DNA of 64,000 nucleotides from contig NZ_AP026800.1 in the NCBI RefSeq assembly GCF_033095945.1, forward strand, positions 1,873,114-1,937,113, read 5' to 3'. Below, piece by piece: positions 17,087-25,865 of this stretch (position 1 is the stretch's first letter; each line of letters opens with the position of its first letter). The notes beneath the pieces are model-generated. The model was not told the origin of the DNA, ran no database searches, and saw only the letters and a program-made list of their open reading frames with translations. Position numbers and translations under genes: made by a program. The stretch is from Bombiscardovia apis. GTDB taxonomy: Bacteria > Actinomycetota > Actinomycetes > Actinomycetales > Bifidobacteriaceae.

Positions 17087-18451
17087 TTAATGTGTGAACG
17101 CGAAATAGACCAGATTAATGAAAGCGGGTATAACGATAATCCATCTGGTTAATGTATTACGATTCTCCGACACAAACGTCATGAGTGCCATAATTACCAA
17201 CACAGAGGAAACAAAAAGGGTACGGGTGCCTGAAATATCGATGGTGGGGGAAAACGACATGATTGCAGCAGCAGCAGCAGCTCCAAGCCAAGAAAATAAA
17301 ACTAAGCCCTTCTGTTTCGATAAGAGAACCGAGCTCAAAACAATGCACACAAAAAGGGAAAACCAAAAAAGATAAGACCCCACGTGGCGTAAGAAGCCAT
17401 CTTGTAGAGAATTAAAGGAAAAAAGAACAGTTTCAAGACCGACAGTCCTTGAATACCCGATGATAATTAGACTGGTCACAGCCCATATCGTTGAAATATT
17501 TAGTACTCTGCTTTCAACAGGACTATTCATCTCAACAAGCTCAGATGGTTGAACAGTATCACAGCGGCGTTGTACATATGCAATAAGCATCAATATCACA
17601 ACAACATATACAAGCACTAAGAAAGATGTTGTGAACTGATTGAACTGCCACTTCATGCCGTATCGAAGCTTCTGGAATATAGACATGTGTCCAAATTCAG
17701 GGAACCACCGAGCAGTCTCGTTTGGAGTTCGACTCTTATTGCCCGGTGAAACTAGTTCACTTAGCACAGCAACAAGGGAGAACGCAGTAAAGGCAATCAG
17801 TCCGCGCGGAACCTTCTTATGCTGGCGAACCAGCTGAATTACGGTAAGCGCACTGAAACCTACTAAGCATGGGCCGATCTGCTCCACGCCTAGAGAACCC
17901 AAAATAGCACATATCACACAAAGAACTGTGTGCTTAGGTGTTTCTCCACGATACAAATCTGCAAGATATGTGCCAGCAAACAAAGCAAGAGCTCCAGGCC
18001 ATAAGTAAAACAAAGCACCTGCCATCCAGAAAGACGAAAGGTATATTACATTTGGAGCAATCAGCCAAAATGCAGCATAGGTGAGCACAACGGTCTCGGT
18101 AGTGAAATAGTTAAAGGTGATTCGAATAAGCGAATACACAAGCAGCGCAAGCATAAAAATGTTAACAATTCGCCACACTAGCATCGGCAGGGGGTAGAAA
18201 ATAGCAACGGCAGTTTCAGAGAAGATTCGCCCTGACCACTCCATATAACGCGTTTGAACCCAAGAAAATACATTATACTGTTTCATGCGGTCTGTAAAAT
18301 CAATATCATCCGCAAAGCGTTCAATTCTGCAAGTCGCTAAAAATGTCAAAAGGCTGCACACGAGCCATGCTGAAGCCCTTTGCAATCTTACTTTTTCTTC
18401 AAGTATCCGCCCGACAGAGAACATCCTTCTTACCCCACTTTGTAAATCCAT
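17087..18451 (-). CDS. Polytopic membrane protein, DUF6056/GT-C-like
   Basis: This 454-residue protein has about ten hydrophobic segments. After the first helix comes RFADDIDFTDRM and then QTRYMEWSGRIFSE. An acidic pair after the first helix and a W-x-GR motif are typical of the DUF6056/GtrII-like family of lipid-linked sugar transferases that act outside the membrane. The assignment rests on these motifs and topology and is moderate. The ATG at 18451 has AAGGGG at 5 nt; the GTG two codons earlier is too close to it. It could add a side-branch sugar to the polymer. It is separated by about 290 bp from the glycosyltransferase upstream on the same strand. Confidence 0.65.
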   Translation of the reverse strand: MDLQSGVRRMFSVGRILEEKVRLQRASAWLVCSLLTFLATCRIERFADDIDFTDRMKQYNVFSWVQTRYMEWSGRIFSETAVAIFYPLPMLVWRIVNIFMLALLVYSLIRITFNYFTTETVVLTYAAFWLIAPNVIYLSSFWMAGALFYLWPGALALFAGTYLADLYRGETPKHTVLCVICAILGSLGVEQIGPCLVGFSALTVIQLVRQHKKVPRGLIAFTAFSLVAVLSELVSPGNKSRTPNETARWFPEFGHMSIFQKLRYGMKWQFNQFTTSFLVLVYVVVILMLIAYVQRRCDTVQPSELVEMNSPVESRVLNISTIWAVTSLIIIGYSRTVGLETVLFSFNSLQDGFLRHVGSYLFWFSLFVCIVLSSVLLSKQKGLVLFSWLGAAAAAAIMSFSPTIDISGTRTLFVSSVLVIMALMTFVSENRNTLTRWIIVIPAFINLVYFAFTH

Positions 18452-18457
18452 ATTCAC

Positions 18458-18749
18458 CCCTTCACAGCCTCATCTCACAGTGTCCGCTCATCCGTGAAAG
18501 TCGTATAGCCTCAGCGATTATACCAACCAACACCGAAAAGGAATGACATAATTGGGTGAACTGGATCGTATGGGCCTTTTGCAATGACAGATAGTTTTGA
18601 CACTGCCCATTGCACTCATAAGTCCTTCACTGTTTCAGACCACCGCCAAAACATGCTAACGCGGTCGGCATCAGTATGAACCTGCAAGCAAGCTGAAATA
18701 CTGCTGCGCTAGCAAAAACCATGCGAGGAAGTTGAATAAAAAAGACAAG
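18458..18749. other. Non-coding gap within the EPS locus
   Basis: Roughly 290 bp separate the GT-C-like and GT4 genes, both on the reverse strand. No open frame with a ribosome-binding site is visible, and I see no strong hairpin. It probably holds a promoter for the genes from 18451 downwards, but no clear -35/-10 pair can be defended. Confidence 0.3.
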
Positions 18750-19901
18750 CTAATATTCACGCGGCTTGCCCTGTGCTCCTTCGACAACGCGCTTATAGTA
18801 GTCAGCTATTTGAGGAAAAATAGGCTTAGCAAAAACAGTTGACACAGCGCTAGCGTATTCGCCAACACTATCTGCTTCTTCTGGATTCTTCATAAGAAAT
18901 TCGACCTTCTCCGCAAGATTCGAAGGAGATCCTACACGGTATAAGAAACCGTTTTTACCTTCCTTGATCAGCTCTTTAGTGAAACCGGCATCTGCACCAA
19001 TTAATACATTGCCATAATACATAGCCTCAATGCTGACTCGACCGAAAGCCTCATTCCTAGAGCATACAAGCGCAATGTCGGATTGCTGGCGAATCATAGT
19101 CAAATCATCCTGCTGCCCAAGGTATCTCACGTTTTTTGTCTGCAAATATGGAGCAATATATGATACGTCGCCTGACCCACATAGAGTAAGTCGCACATTG
19201 TATCCTTTTTGTTCTAGCTCTTGAACCGCTTGAATGGCATCCAACTGGCCTTTTTCGGGAGACAAAGCGCCCACCATGAGTAATCGGCAAACACCATCTT
19301 CCATGAATTGCCGCGATTTATGGTATTTACTGTCGCGGGAAACTTTGTCTAAAATTGTCGTAGTAGTTTTGAAGGTGAAACGTCCGTTATAGGCTTTTTC
19401 AACAGCCGGAGATATAAAAATAGCGGAAGATGCTTGGGCTAACCGCTGAGCCTTGCCCTTATTAAAGTGTTCGATTTTATGGTCACTCTCCATAAATTCT
19501 CGAATATGCCAAACGTGTGGCAAACCGTTCTCGACAGCGAGCACTGCCCCATACAAAGTTGCGAAAGAATTCGAATGGACAATATCGATATTATGTGATT
19601 TAAGTTTGGCGCTCAACCGCTTTCTAGATATCGTATTGCACACAACAGCGTAAGCAATCTGCAAGAAATCGAGAATTCTTTTCTTGAATGGTCTCTTTCG
19701 TAGATGACGTACCGGAACTGAGTAATATCCAATCCATACCGTGCAACCTACATCTTCGAACGCTTGCTGAAGAGACTTATTCGGAAAAGGCAATACCACG
19801 TAGAACTGGTCTTCGGAGTCTGTTGCATCCTTGAGCCAATCCAGCAATGCTAAGTTGGCACCTGTAGCATACGGCTGATGGCAACAAATCAATATCTTCA
19901 A
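18750..19901 (-). CDS. Family 4 glycosyltransferase
   Basis: The 383-residue protein has a GT-B fold: an N-terminal domain starting MKILICCHQPYATGAN, and a C-terminal donor-binding domain with LLMVGALSPEKGQ (about residue 210) and the EX7E motif NEAFGRVSIEAMYYG (about 290). Such retaining enzymes add sugars in the cytoplasm during repeat-unit assembly. The start is TTG at 19901 with AGGAG 8 nt before it. It is one of three cytosolic transferases in the cluster besides the priming enzyme, which suggests a repeat unit of about four sugars (inference). Donor specificity is not readable. Confidence 0.9.
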   Translation of the reverse strand: MKILICCHQPYATGANLALLDWLKDATDSEDQFYVVLPFPNKSLQQAFEDVGCTVWIGYYSVPVRHLRKRPFKKRILDFLQIAYAVVCNTISRKRLSAKLKSHNIDIVHSNSFATLYGAVLAVENGLPHVWHIREFMESDHKIEHFNKGKAQRLAQASSAIFISPAVEKAYNGRFTFKTTTTILDKVSRDSKYHKSRQFMEDGVCRLLMVGALSPEKGQLDAIQAVQELEQKGYNVRLTLCGSGDVSYIAPYLQTKNVRYLGQQDDLTMIRQQSDIALVCSRNEAFGRVSIEAMYYGNVLIGADAGFTKELIKEGKNGFLYRVGSPSNLAEKVEFLMKNPEEADSVGEYASAVSTVFAKPIFPQIADYYKRVVEGAQGKPREY

Positions 19902-20042
19902 CTATTTTTCTCCTGAATGCATCCTACGTGCTTTTCCTATCTCTAACGTCTATTCTACCTAGGACCAGCAACACAGTAACGCACGCAGGGACTGCATTCC
20001 GTGCACAACCGGCTCAAAAGTAGACCCGCAAGGTAGGCGTAG

Positions 20043-20990
20043 TCAGTTTTCGCAATCTGATTTGTGATGTAGAAGGTCTTTCCAGTTGCTGGAAGCGCCG
20101 ATTGAACCGCACAGCACGATAAAGCAGCAAACTACCGTTATTGCATTTGGAACTGTCCCTTGCAAGACCAAACCAAAAATCACAGCCCAAGCAGAATAGG
20201 AAATATTCAAAGCCATTGCAGGAGCAGCTCCGATTGCATCTATCGCCTTGTAATAGAACAAATACGAAGCCGCGCCAGCCAAAGCAGCGAGCGCCACTAT
20301 TAACGTGGCGAGAGATGGCACTGCAACTGCTGCGAAAGGCAAGGCCTTAAACAGTGGGAGCACCAGCCCTAGGTAGGCCAGTGCAGATACCGTTTCACGA
20401 ATTTGTATCGCTGTCTCATTATCAACATCCCCGGCACGCATACCCCAATCGCAGAGCACTGCTTCAGAACCCCACCCCAATACGGTCAGCGATGCTCCAG
20501 CTATGCCCCAGAAGACACTGCCCTGCTGGGAAGAAGGCGCTGAGAACCATCCCATGGCCATAACAGCAAGAACGGCGGTTGCCAGTGAGGCAAGCTGTTG
20601 TACGCTCATGCGCTCCTTAAGCAAGATAAAAGCCAGAAGAGCGCCGAACGCCGGATATAGAGACGAAATGATAGCGGTATAACCAGGACCAATATTGTTA
20701 ATAGCTACAACATAGCCGGTCATGCCAAGTGGCCCGCCCAGTAGCGCTCCGACAGCTACCACAAAACCACTTCGTGTTTTGAGCCCCTTCCAAGTGTCCG
20801 ATAACCGGTGTTTGAACCCCATATATGAAAAGAGCCAAATGGCGCAAGCCGCATCATGCACAAAAGCCGCAACGATAGCTGCAAAGGCAAGAGAACCAAC
20901 TGTTGAATCGTAGGGGCTCATTAACATCGATATACCAAGAACCACTGTGTCTAAGCCCCAAAGTGCCCCGCTAAGAATCCCGAACCGCAC
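20043..20990 (-). CDS. EamA/DMT family transporter, LicB-like (predicted choline uptake)
   Basis: The 315-residue protein has ten hydrophobic segments in the EamA drug/metabolite-transporter arrangement, with the internal duplication visible around GPGYTAIISSLYPAFGALLAF and ALNISYSAWAVIFGLVL. LicB, the choline importer of lic loci, belongs to this superfamily. The link is strong here because the GTG start at 20990 lies one base after the stop of the LicC-LicA fusion gene, so the two are cotranscribed and coupled. It would bring choline (or another amino-alcohol) into the cell for phosphorylation by the LicA domain. Substrate is inferred from context only. Confidence 0.82.
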   Translation of the reverse strand: MRFGILSGALWGLDTVVLGISMLMSPYDSTVGSLAFAAIVAAFVHDAACAIWLFSYMGFKHRLSDTWKGLKTRSGFVVAVGALLGGPLGMTGYVVAINNIGPGYTAIISSLYPAFGALLAFILLKERMSVQQLASLATAVLAVMAMGWFSAPSSQQGSVFWGIAGASLTVLGWGSEAVLCDWGMRAGDVDNETAIQIRETVSALAYLGLVLPLFKALPFAAVAVPSLATLIVALAALAGAASYLFYYKAIDAIGAAPAMALNISYSAWAVIFGLVLQGTVPNAITVVCCFIVLCGSIGASSNWKDLLHHKSDCEN

Positions 20991-20991
20991 G

Positions 20992-22758
20992 TCAGGATTC
21001 CTTGTATAGTTCTAGCGTCGAATCAAGGAAGTGCTGCGCATATTCGTAGTATGTGTAAAGCCACTCACCGACTGGAGCGCCCTCCGATTCTTTATACAAA
21101 GCCCACAAGTACCAACACCATCCTGCCAGCTGCACATGGGCGAGGTTATGCCGCCTCTCGTCTGCAGTCGGAGTACGGCAAAAATAAGCCTTCAAAGCAA
21201 CATCTATCTCTTGGTCATTGAGTCGGCAGCACACGCAGAAGGTGCCAAAATCGTTGGCATAGTCTCCCATTCCTGCATATTCCCAATCGATTAGTGAATA
21301 TTTTCCTGTGTCGTCAATCAAGAAGTTCAAATCGAAGAAATCATTATGGCACAAGCACTGCGGTGCACTATCAGCCATGACAAAATGCTCTAGCTGGTCC
21401 ACTTTCTGCGCCATTTCAGCATAACCAGTTATCTGAATTGGCCCGCGTTCAAGTAAGAGACGCTCATAGCGTTTAGCTTCATCATAGAAGTTGAACACAT
21501 GGTCTATTTGAGCACCACATTCATGTAACGTTCGTGCCATGCTCATAGCTTGGGTGATTTGGGCATTGTCATGAGGATCGAGATTCTTGCAATCAGGGAT
21601 AAATTTCGAAATCTTCCAACCCTTAACTGGGTCTTCGTGAACAAAAGTGTCGTCAAGGCCGAGCTTCTGGGCGACGGTCTGTGCTTTCACCTCACCGGCA
21701 CGATCAACTAGTTTCTCGGTGCCCACTCCAGGATGACGATAAACATATTCGCTTTCCCCGATTGAGAAATGGCAAGACAGGTTCGTAAGCCCCTGCTTAA
21801 GTGGATACACATCGTGAATCTCGTCTTTGCTGCAGTCTAAGACCGTCACAATATTGTCAAAAATCTCAGAATCAACATTCTGGAGAAAATGCGGGTCGAA
21901 TCCTCGAAGTTCGTCTAGCGAATCAAACTCATTGATAACTCCGGCCTCGTACGGCCTCATATCCATCTCGAACTCATTGACGTGCTCTATGTAGATGCTT
22001 TCCCAAAGTTTGTCAGCCGTTTCGGGCAAATCATATTCATCGCCCAAAATAGAAACGAACTTGCGCGAAAACGCACTGTCAAAGTACACATGGCCAAGCA
22101 TGTACCAACTATCAGCACCGCCAATAGTCACACCGGTAATTTTATTATCAATACCGGTTGAAATACACCATTCTTTTGTGGGACCATCCGCATACTGAGC
22201 AGCGTAATATGCTTTCCACACATATTCTTCGAAAGGATTGCTCGTAAAGTAGTCATCGCTTGAACAAATGTATGTATTGCTTAGCTTGTCTTTCACTTTC
22301 CATAGTGAGCTATTATTGTTGCGGACCGCATAGTCGTCATTGACCACAATCTTAATGCCGTATTTTTCTTGGAGGTAAAAGAATAGCTCCTTTTTATAGC
22401 CAACCACCACACTAATATCTTCGATTCCAGCACTTTGCAACTGCTCAATCTGTCGCTCAATAAGCACATCTCCACGCACACAGAGCAAGCCTTTAGGCTT
22501 CTCGTACGAAATTGGGGCGAATCGTGACGAAAGACCGGCGGCCATAATGACAGCATTGCGCACTTTATACGGTTGCAGAGCTGCAATACCAGCGCGAGTA
22601 ATAGTGCGCTCCGAGATGTAGCCACAAGCCTGTAGCTCTTTAATCGTTGAGTTCACACTTCCGAGAGACAATTTGGTGTGATTTGCCAATGTACGCTGCG
22701 TACTATTGGGTATCCTGTACAGTTCTGTAAGTACAAGAAACTGTTTCTTATTCAACAT
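20992..22758 (-). CDS. wHTH-LicC-LicA fusion: phosphocholine cytidylyltransferase/choline kinase
   Basis: This 588-residue protein joins three parts. Residues 1-65 form a winged helix-turn-helix (QRTLANHTKLSLGSVNSTIKELQACGYI). Residues 68-290 form a LicC-type nucleotidyltransferase, with VIMAAGLSSRFAPISYEKPKGLL and CSSDDYF. Residues 305-588 form a choline-kinase/APH domain, with catalytic CHNDFFDLNFLID and IDWEYAGMGDYANDFG. The activities would phosphorylate choline and activate it as CDP-choline for LicD. All key motifs are intact. The LicC-LicA fusion with an HTH start is known in some Firmicutes-type lic loci. An inverted repeat at 22770-22812, just upstream of the ATG, could be an operator for the HTH. 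The downstream LicB-like gene is coupled. Confidence 0.88.
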   Translation of the reverse strand: MLNKKQFLVLTELYRIPNSTQRTLANHTKLSLGSVNSTIKELQACGYISERTITRAGIAALQPYKVRNAVIMAAGLSSRFAPISYEKPKGLLCVRGDVLIERQIEQLQSAGIEDISVVVGYKKELFFYLQEKYGIKIVVNDDYAVRNNNSSLWKVKDKLSNTYICSSDDYFTSNPFEEYVWKAYYAAQYADGPTKEWCISTGIDNKITGVTIGGADSWYMLGHVYFDSAFSRKFVSILGDEYDLPETADKLWESIYIEHVNEFEMDMRPYEAGVINEFDSLDELRGFDPHFLQNVDSEIFDNIVTVLDCSKDEIHDVYPLKQGLTNLSCHFSIGESEYVYRHPGVGTEKLVDRAGEVKAQTVAQKLGLDDTFVHEDPVKGWKISKFIPDCKNLDPHDNAQITQAMSMARTLHECGAQIDHVFNFYDEAKRYERLLLERGPIQITGYAEMAQKVDQLEHFVMADSAPQCLCHNDFFDLNFLIDDTGKYSLIDWEYAGMGDYANDFGTFCVCCRLNDQEIDVALKAYFCRTPTADERRHNLAHVQLAGWCWYLWALYKESEGAPVGEWLYTYYEYAQHFLDSTLELYKES

Positions 22759-22769
22759 TTATGTCCCCA

Positions 22770-22812
22770 GCATGTTCAAATCTGCGATTAAAGTCCAACT
22801 CTTTGAACATGC
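22770..22812 (-). promoter_or_regulatory. Inverted repeat in front of the LicC-LicA gene
   Basis: GCATGTTCAAA at 22770-22780 and TTTGAACATGC at 22802-22812 are perfect 11-bp inverted arms with a 21-bp gap, ending 12 bp upstream of the start codon. The spacing places the arm centres 32 bp apart (about three helical turns), suitable for paired dimer binding or a leader hairpin. The encoded protein has its own wHTH domain, so autoregulation is a reasonable guess. Confidence 0.5.
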
Positions 22813-22921
22813 TATACCGGAAAGCCCGCCCTAGCAAATGTCTTTACAACAGGCACGCAAGCCATAAGACACCATAAAATGCGCCGTAGCATCAAAACGG
22901 CTGAAAATGCGACACTAAACC

Positions 22922-22989
22922 AAAAGTGCAACGCTCTTGAGTCTCGCCAGTAATTACTAACCAGCAAGAAAGAAGGGCGTTGCACTTTC
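22922..22989. repeat. Long inverted repeat downstream of wzy (terminator or small element)
   Basis: Outer arms AAAGTGCAACGCTCTT (22923-22938) and AAGGGCGTTGCACTTT (22974-22989 region) pair with one mismatch. The interior holds a second weaker fold around AGTAATTACT. On the reverse strand it follows the wzy stop closely and the last arm runs into TTTTGG, so it may terminate the wzy transcript. The unusual stem length and nested palindrome also fit a very small non-autonomous inverted-repeat element. No transposase is nearby and no target duplication is evident. Confidence 0.55.
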
Positions 22990-22997
22990 CTAGCAAC

Positions 22998-24362
22998 TCA
23001 CATTTCTACAGCATTGCTTGAACTAACTTCATGCCTTTTACTCTTCAAAAAGGGTAACTTCGAACAAACGCTCGCAAGCTTTTCTCTGATTTTTCGTTCT
23101 GTTTCCGTATCTTCCCTTTTGAAAAGAAGTCGCAACAGAATATACATAAAGATGACTTCCCAAAGCATAATGTCGCCGAAGAAGACATTCTGGAAGGACT
23201 CAAAGAAGACCAGTGGAACAAAGCAGCAATACTGCGTTGCGAGGAAAAGACTAGGCGACTTCTGCATTCGCTTGGTCAGATACCAGCAAATTGCAATCAT
23301 AGCTGCGATAGGAATAAAGCAGAAAACGCCGTAGTCATAGAAGTACTCATAGAAGCCAGTGTTCACTGTAGCCGCGCCCGTCGAATACACCCTAAGGGCA
23401 CTCGGAGCATCAGCATCGAGTCCCAATAAATTGTCCAACTGGCAGAAGCCGAAGTAGAAACCTCTAAACGAGTAAAGTCCCCAGAAATCATGTGCCTGAA
23501 TTCCGGTTTTCAATGTCAGGTTGAGATTATTAAACGACAGAGGGAAATAACCGTAGTAAACCGATAAGACCTCAGCACCAAACTGCGGTCCAGTATAAGC
23601 AATGTAGCCCTCATACGGTCCGTTATTCCCCACATAGCGCATTCTTGCATTAGTTAGCATCGCCATGGCAACGACAGCAGCAATTGAGAACAACACTCCG
23701 CCAGATATGGCAAGTTTCCCCTTAACACTGAGCGCAGTCTTGCTTTTACGCCTCGACCAAAGTACTAAGATTACGAAGGTTGCCACCTGAACAAGTGTCA
23801 TAAGAACAGAAATTCGCATGCTTCTCGTCACAACAGGAATTGCCAGGAGAACGATAACCCACGCAATAAATGATTTCTTTTTTGTAACGAAATAAGCAAC
23901 TATATCGACGATGACAAAAACGAATAAATTTCGTGTAATAAAAGCTATAAGTGGAGCAGAGTACGTATGGATGTCAATGTTAACAAACGCAGGGACAATA
24001 GAACCAGAACCAAGATAACTCTCAAAGAAAAACAGTAGAACATACCCGATGTTCATCGCATGCAAAGCACCAACCCTTGCACTACGAGCATCGGGAAACA
24101 GGCTAGCATCTATTCTCACCTTATCGGCAACTGTGAAATTATATATAATCAGCGCAATGTTTAGATAGATAAAGATCAGATAGAAGTTGTTGTTAATTGC
24201 AGTATCAACGTGCCGTGACCAGTTGAGCTGCCACAACCACATCGGCAAATAGATGCCAAGAATGACGAATAGATTCAGCCCAAGGACTCTTCGCTTTATA
24301 AAAATCGAATACAGTGCCGTTACCAAGTAAACCAGTAGTGTACCAGCGAACAAATACTGCAT
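22998..24362 (-). CDS. wzy: Wzy-type oligosaccharide repeat-unit polymerase
   Basis: The 454-residue protein has about 11-12 hydrophobic segments and a large extracytoplasmic loop (residues about 235-320, rich in Tyr and Gly), the typical shape of O-antigen/EPS polymerases. A segment near residue 340 (NTGFYEYFYDYGVFCFIPIA) resembles the conserved loop of the oligosaccharide repeat-unit polymerase family. It would join flipped lipid-linked repeat units on the outer face of the membrane. Wzy proteins vary greatly, so the call rests on topology and context with Wzx and the priming transferase. The ATG at 24362 follows a purine-rich AGGCGGGG site. It is first in the reverse-strand block and is divergent from the GT2 gene at 24786. 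Confidence 0.82.
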   Translation of the reverse strand: MQYLFAGTLLVYLVTALYSIFIKRRVLGLNLFVILGIYLPMWLWQLNWSRHVDTAINNNFYLIFIYLNIALIIYNFTVADKVRIDASLFPDARSARVGALHAMNIGYVLLFFFESYLGSGSIVPAFVNIDIHTYSAPLIAFITRNLFVFVIVDIVAYFVTKKKSFIAWVIVLLAIPVVTRSMRISVLMTLVQVATFVILVLWSRRKSKTALSVKGKLAISGGVLFSIAAVVAMAMLTNARMRYVGNNGPYEGYIAYTGPQFGAEVLSVYYGYFPLSFNNLNLTLKTGIQAHDFWGLYSFRGFYFGFCQLDNLLGLDADAPSALRVYSTGAATVNTGFYEYFYDYGVFCFIPIAAMIAICWYLTKRMQKSPSLFLATQYCCFVPLVFFESFQNVFFGDIMLWEVIFMYILLRLLFKREDTETERKIREKLASVCSKLPFLKSKRHEVSSSNAVEM

Positions 24363-24785
24363 GGCCCCGCCTTTCTAACTATTCGTCCAGTACATAGCGA
24401 CCTGCTTTTTACCGCATTTAAGAATAATTAAATCTGTTCTTGCACACCACTTAGTCAGGTATCTACAAGCCTAACTTATGATACAACAACCAATTATCTC
24501 TTTGATTATAAGCGTTATTGGTCATTAGGGCTGACTGCACAATGGATTGAGAACTATTCGCTTGCTATTAGACTGTCAACCATAGCCAATCTTCACGCAC
24601 AACCTATACAATTACTCTTCCGCCATAGTCCACCCCGCAGAGGTTAAACTCGAAGGTGCGAGCAAAATGCTACTCTTTAGCTAGTATGCATGTGGATGAG
24701 TCTTTACAGCGAACAACTTCGGGAGCAACTCAATGAACTTCGGCGGTTTAATAACGATACTTGAATACGTGAGAAGTCTTGCAGC
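24363..24785. other. Divergent intergenic region between wzy and the GT2 gene
   Basis: The 423-bp A+T-rich gap should hold promoters for both directions. Two tiny forward open frames lie at its right end (24686-24736 and 24733-24789). They overlap each other and the GT2 start by ATGA junctions. The rest shows no open frame with a start site and no strong hairpin. Confidence 0.4.
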
Positions 24786-24789
24786 ATGA
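24733..24789 (+). CDS. Possible 18-residue leader peptide coupled to the GT2 gene
   Basis: An ATG at 24733, preceded by GGGAG with a 7-nt gap, opens MNFGGLITILEYVRSLAA and stops at a TGA that overlaps the ATG of the glycosyltransferase gene (ATGA). The glycosyltransferase itself lacks a good ribosome-binding site, so translation may depend on this upstream frame. Another tiny frame (24686-24736) overlaps it in the same way but has no clear site. It may be chance; no family is recognised. Confidence 0.35.
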   Translation: MNFGGLITILEYVRSLAA

Positions 24790-25655
24790 CAGTTTCAGTA
24801 ATCATCCCTACTCTTAATGCCGGAGAACAAATTACCGAGCTCCTTGAAACTCTTTCTGCTCAAGATTTGCGCCCTGACGAAATTCTAGTTGTAGATTCAC
24901 AATCCGACGACGATACCGTCAAAAGAGTATCGGCTTTTGAAAACGTTAAGTTAATCAGCATCGAGCGGTCAACTTTCAACCACGGTGGCACCAGAGATAT
25001 GGCTTTTAAACAAGCCCATGGCGACTATGTGCTTTTCTTGACCCAAGATGCGCTCCCCAAAAATCGAAGTTACATAAGAAATCTTCTTGCACCTTTTAGC
25101 AACCCCAAAGTTGGAATGGCCTCGGGTCGCCAAATTGCACGGGCAGATGCAAGACCATTTGAAAAACTAGTTCGTCAATTTAATTATCCAGATCAATCGT
25201 TTACCCGTTCTAAGGCGGACCTGCCGAAATTGGGTATTAAAACATTTTTTGCCTCCGATGTCTGCTCCGCATATCGCACAACTAGCTATATGGCGGTCGG
25301 CGGTTTTGGCAAAGCAGTCGACACTAATGAAGATATGCTAATTGCCGCAAAGATGATTAACTCAGGTTATGACATAGCTTATGTAGCAGATGCTGAGGTA
25401 ATCCATTCTCACAATTTATCGTTCAAACAACAATATAAGCGAAACTATGCGGTAGGCAAGTTTATGGAAACCCACAAAACAGCATTTTTGGGAGCCGACA
25501 AGGGTTTGAATAACGAGGGTATCCAACTAGTCAAATATGTAATGAAGAATTTACTCCGCGAGAGACATTATCTTTCTGCTTATTCATTCTCACTAGATTG
25601 CGTCGCGAGAATAGCTGGCAATAAAGCAGGGGTAAGATCCGCCAAACGGCTGTAA
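24786..25655 (+). CDS. Family 2 glycosyltransferase (rhamnosyltransferase-like)
   Basis: This 289-residue GT-A protein begins VSVIIPTLNAGEQITEL and shows VVDSQSDDDTV, FNHGGTRDMAF and FLTQDALP, features of RfbF/WchF-like dTDP-rhamnosyltransferases in which the DxD appears as QDA. AVDTNEDMLIAAKMINSGY carries the acidic acceptor motif. It would add a sugar to the lipid-linked repeat unit. The ATG at 24786 has no clear ribosome-binding site and overlaps the stop of a small upstream frame. The gene precedes the priming transferase on the same strand, separated by a gap with a poly-G tract and a long hairpin. Confidence 0.88.
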   Translation: MTVSVIIPTLNAGEQITELLETLSAQDLRPDEILVVDSQSDDDTVKRVSAFENVKLISIERSTFNHGGTRDMAFKQAHGDYVLFLTQDALPKNRSYIRNLLAPFSNPKVGMASGRQIARADARPFEKLVRQFNYPDQSFTRSKADLPKLGIKTFFASDVCSAYRTTSYMAVGGFGKAVDTNEDMLIAAKMINSGYDIAYVADAEVIHSHNLSFKQQYKRNYAVGKFMETHKTAFLGADKGLNNEGIQLVKYVMKNLLRERHYLSAYSFSLDCVARIAGNKAGVRSAKRL

Positions 25656-25697
25656 ATAGCGCCAGATAAGCAGATGCACTCTCAATCCTCTACTCTT

Positions 25698-25708
25698 GGG
25701 GGGGGGGG
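25698..25708 (+). repeat. Poly-G tract of 11
   Basis: Eleven consecutive G residues lie in the gap between the GT2 gene and the priming transferase, outside any supported coding frame. Tracts of this length slip readily. It is about 130 bp upstream of the predicted -35 box, so any effect on expression would be indirect. It could also be a site prone to sequencing error. Confidence 0.8.
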
Positions 25709-25829
25709 CATTATTGTTGAAGCAAGATGGCAGAAAGTTGGGGGAAACTGAAACCTGATGGCTTGTTGTACAAGTGGCATGGCTAATCCTAGCCTTCTTG
25801 AATTCAGAACAAGTCGACAAAGCGAATGC

Positions 25830-25859
25830 TTGTAGTAGAACTGCACTAGTGAATATGCT
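25830..25859 (+). promoter_or_regulatory. Predicted promoter of the priming transferase gene
   Basis: TTGTAG at 25830-25835 and TATGCT at 25854-25859 are separated by 18 bp. Transcription would begin near 25866, exactly where the first arm of the long hairpin starts. The boxes match the consensus only moderately. Confidence 0.4.
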
Positions 25860-25865
25860 TACAAA

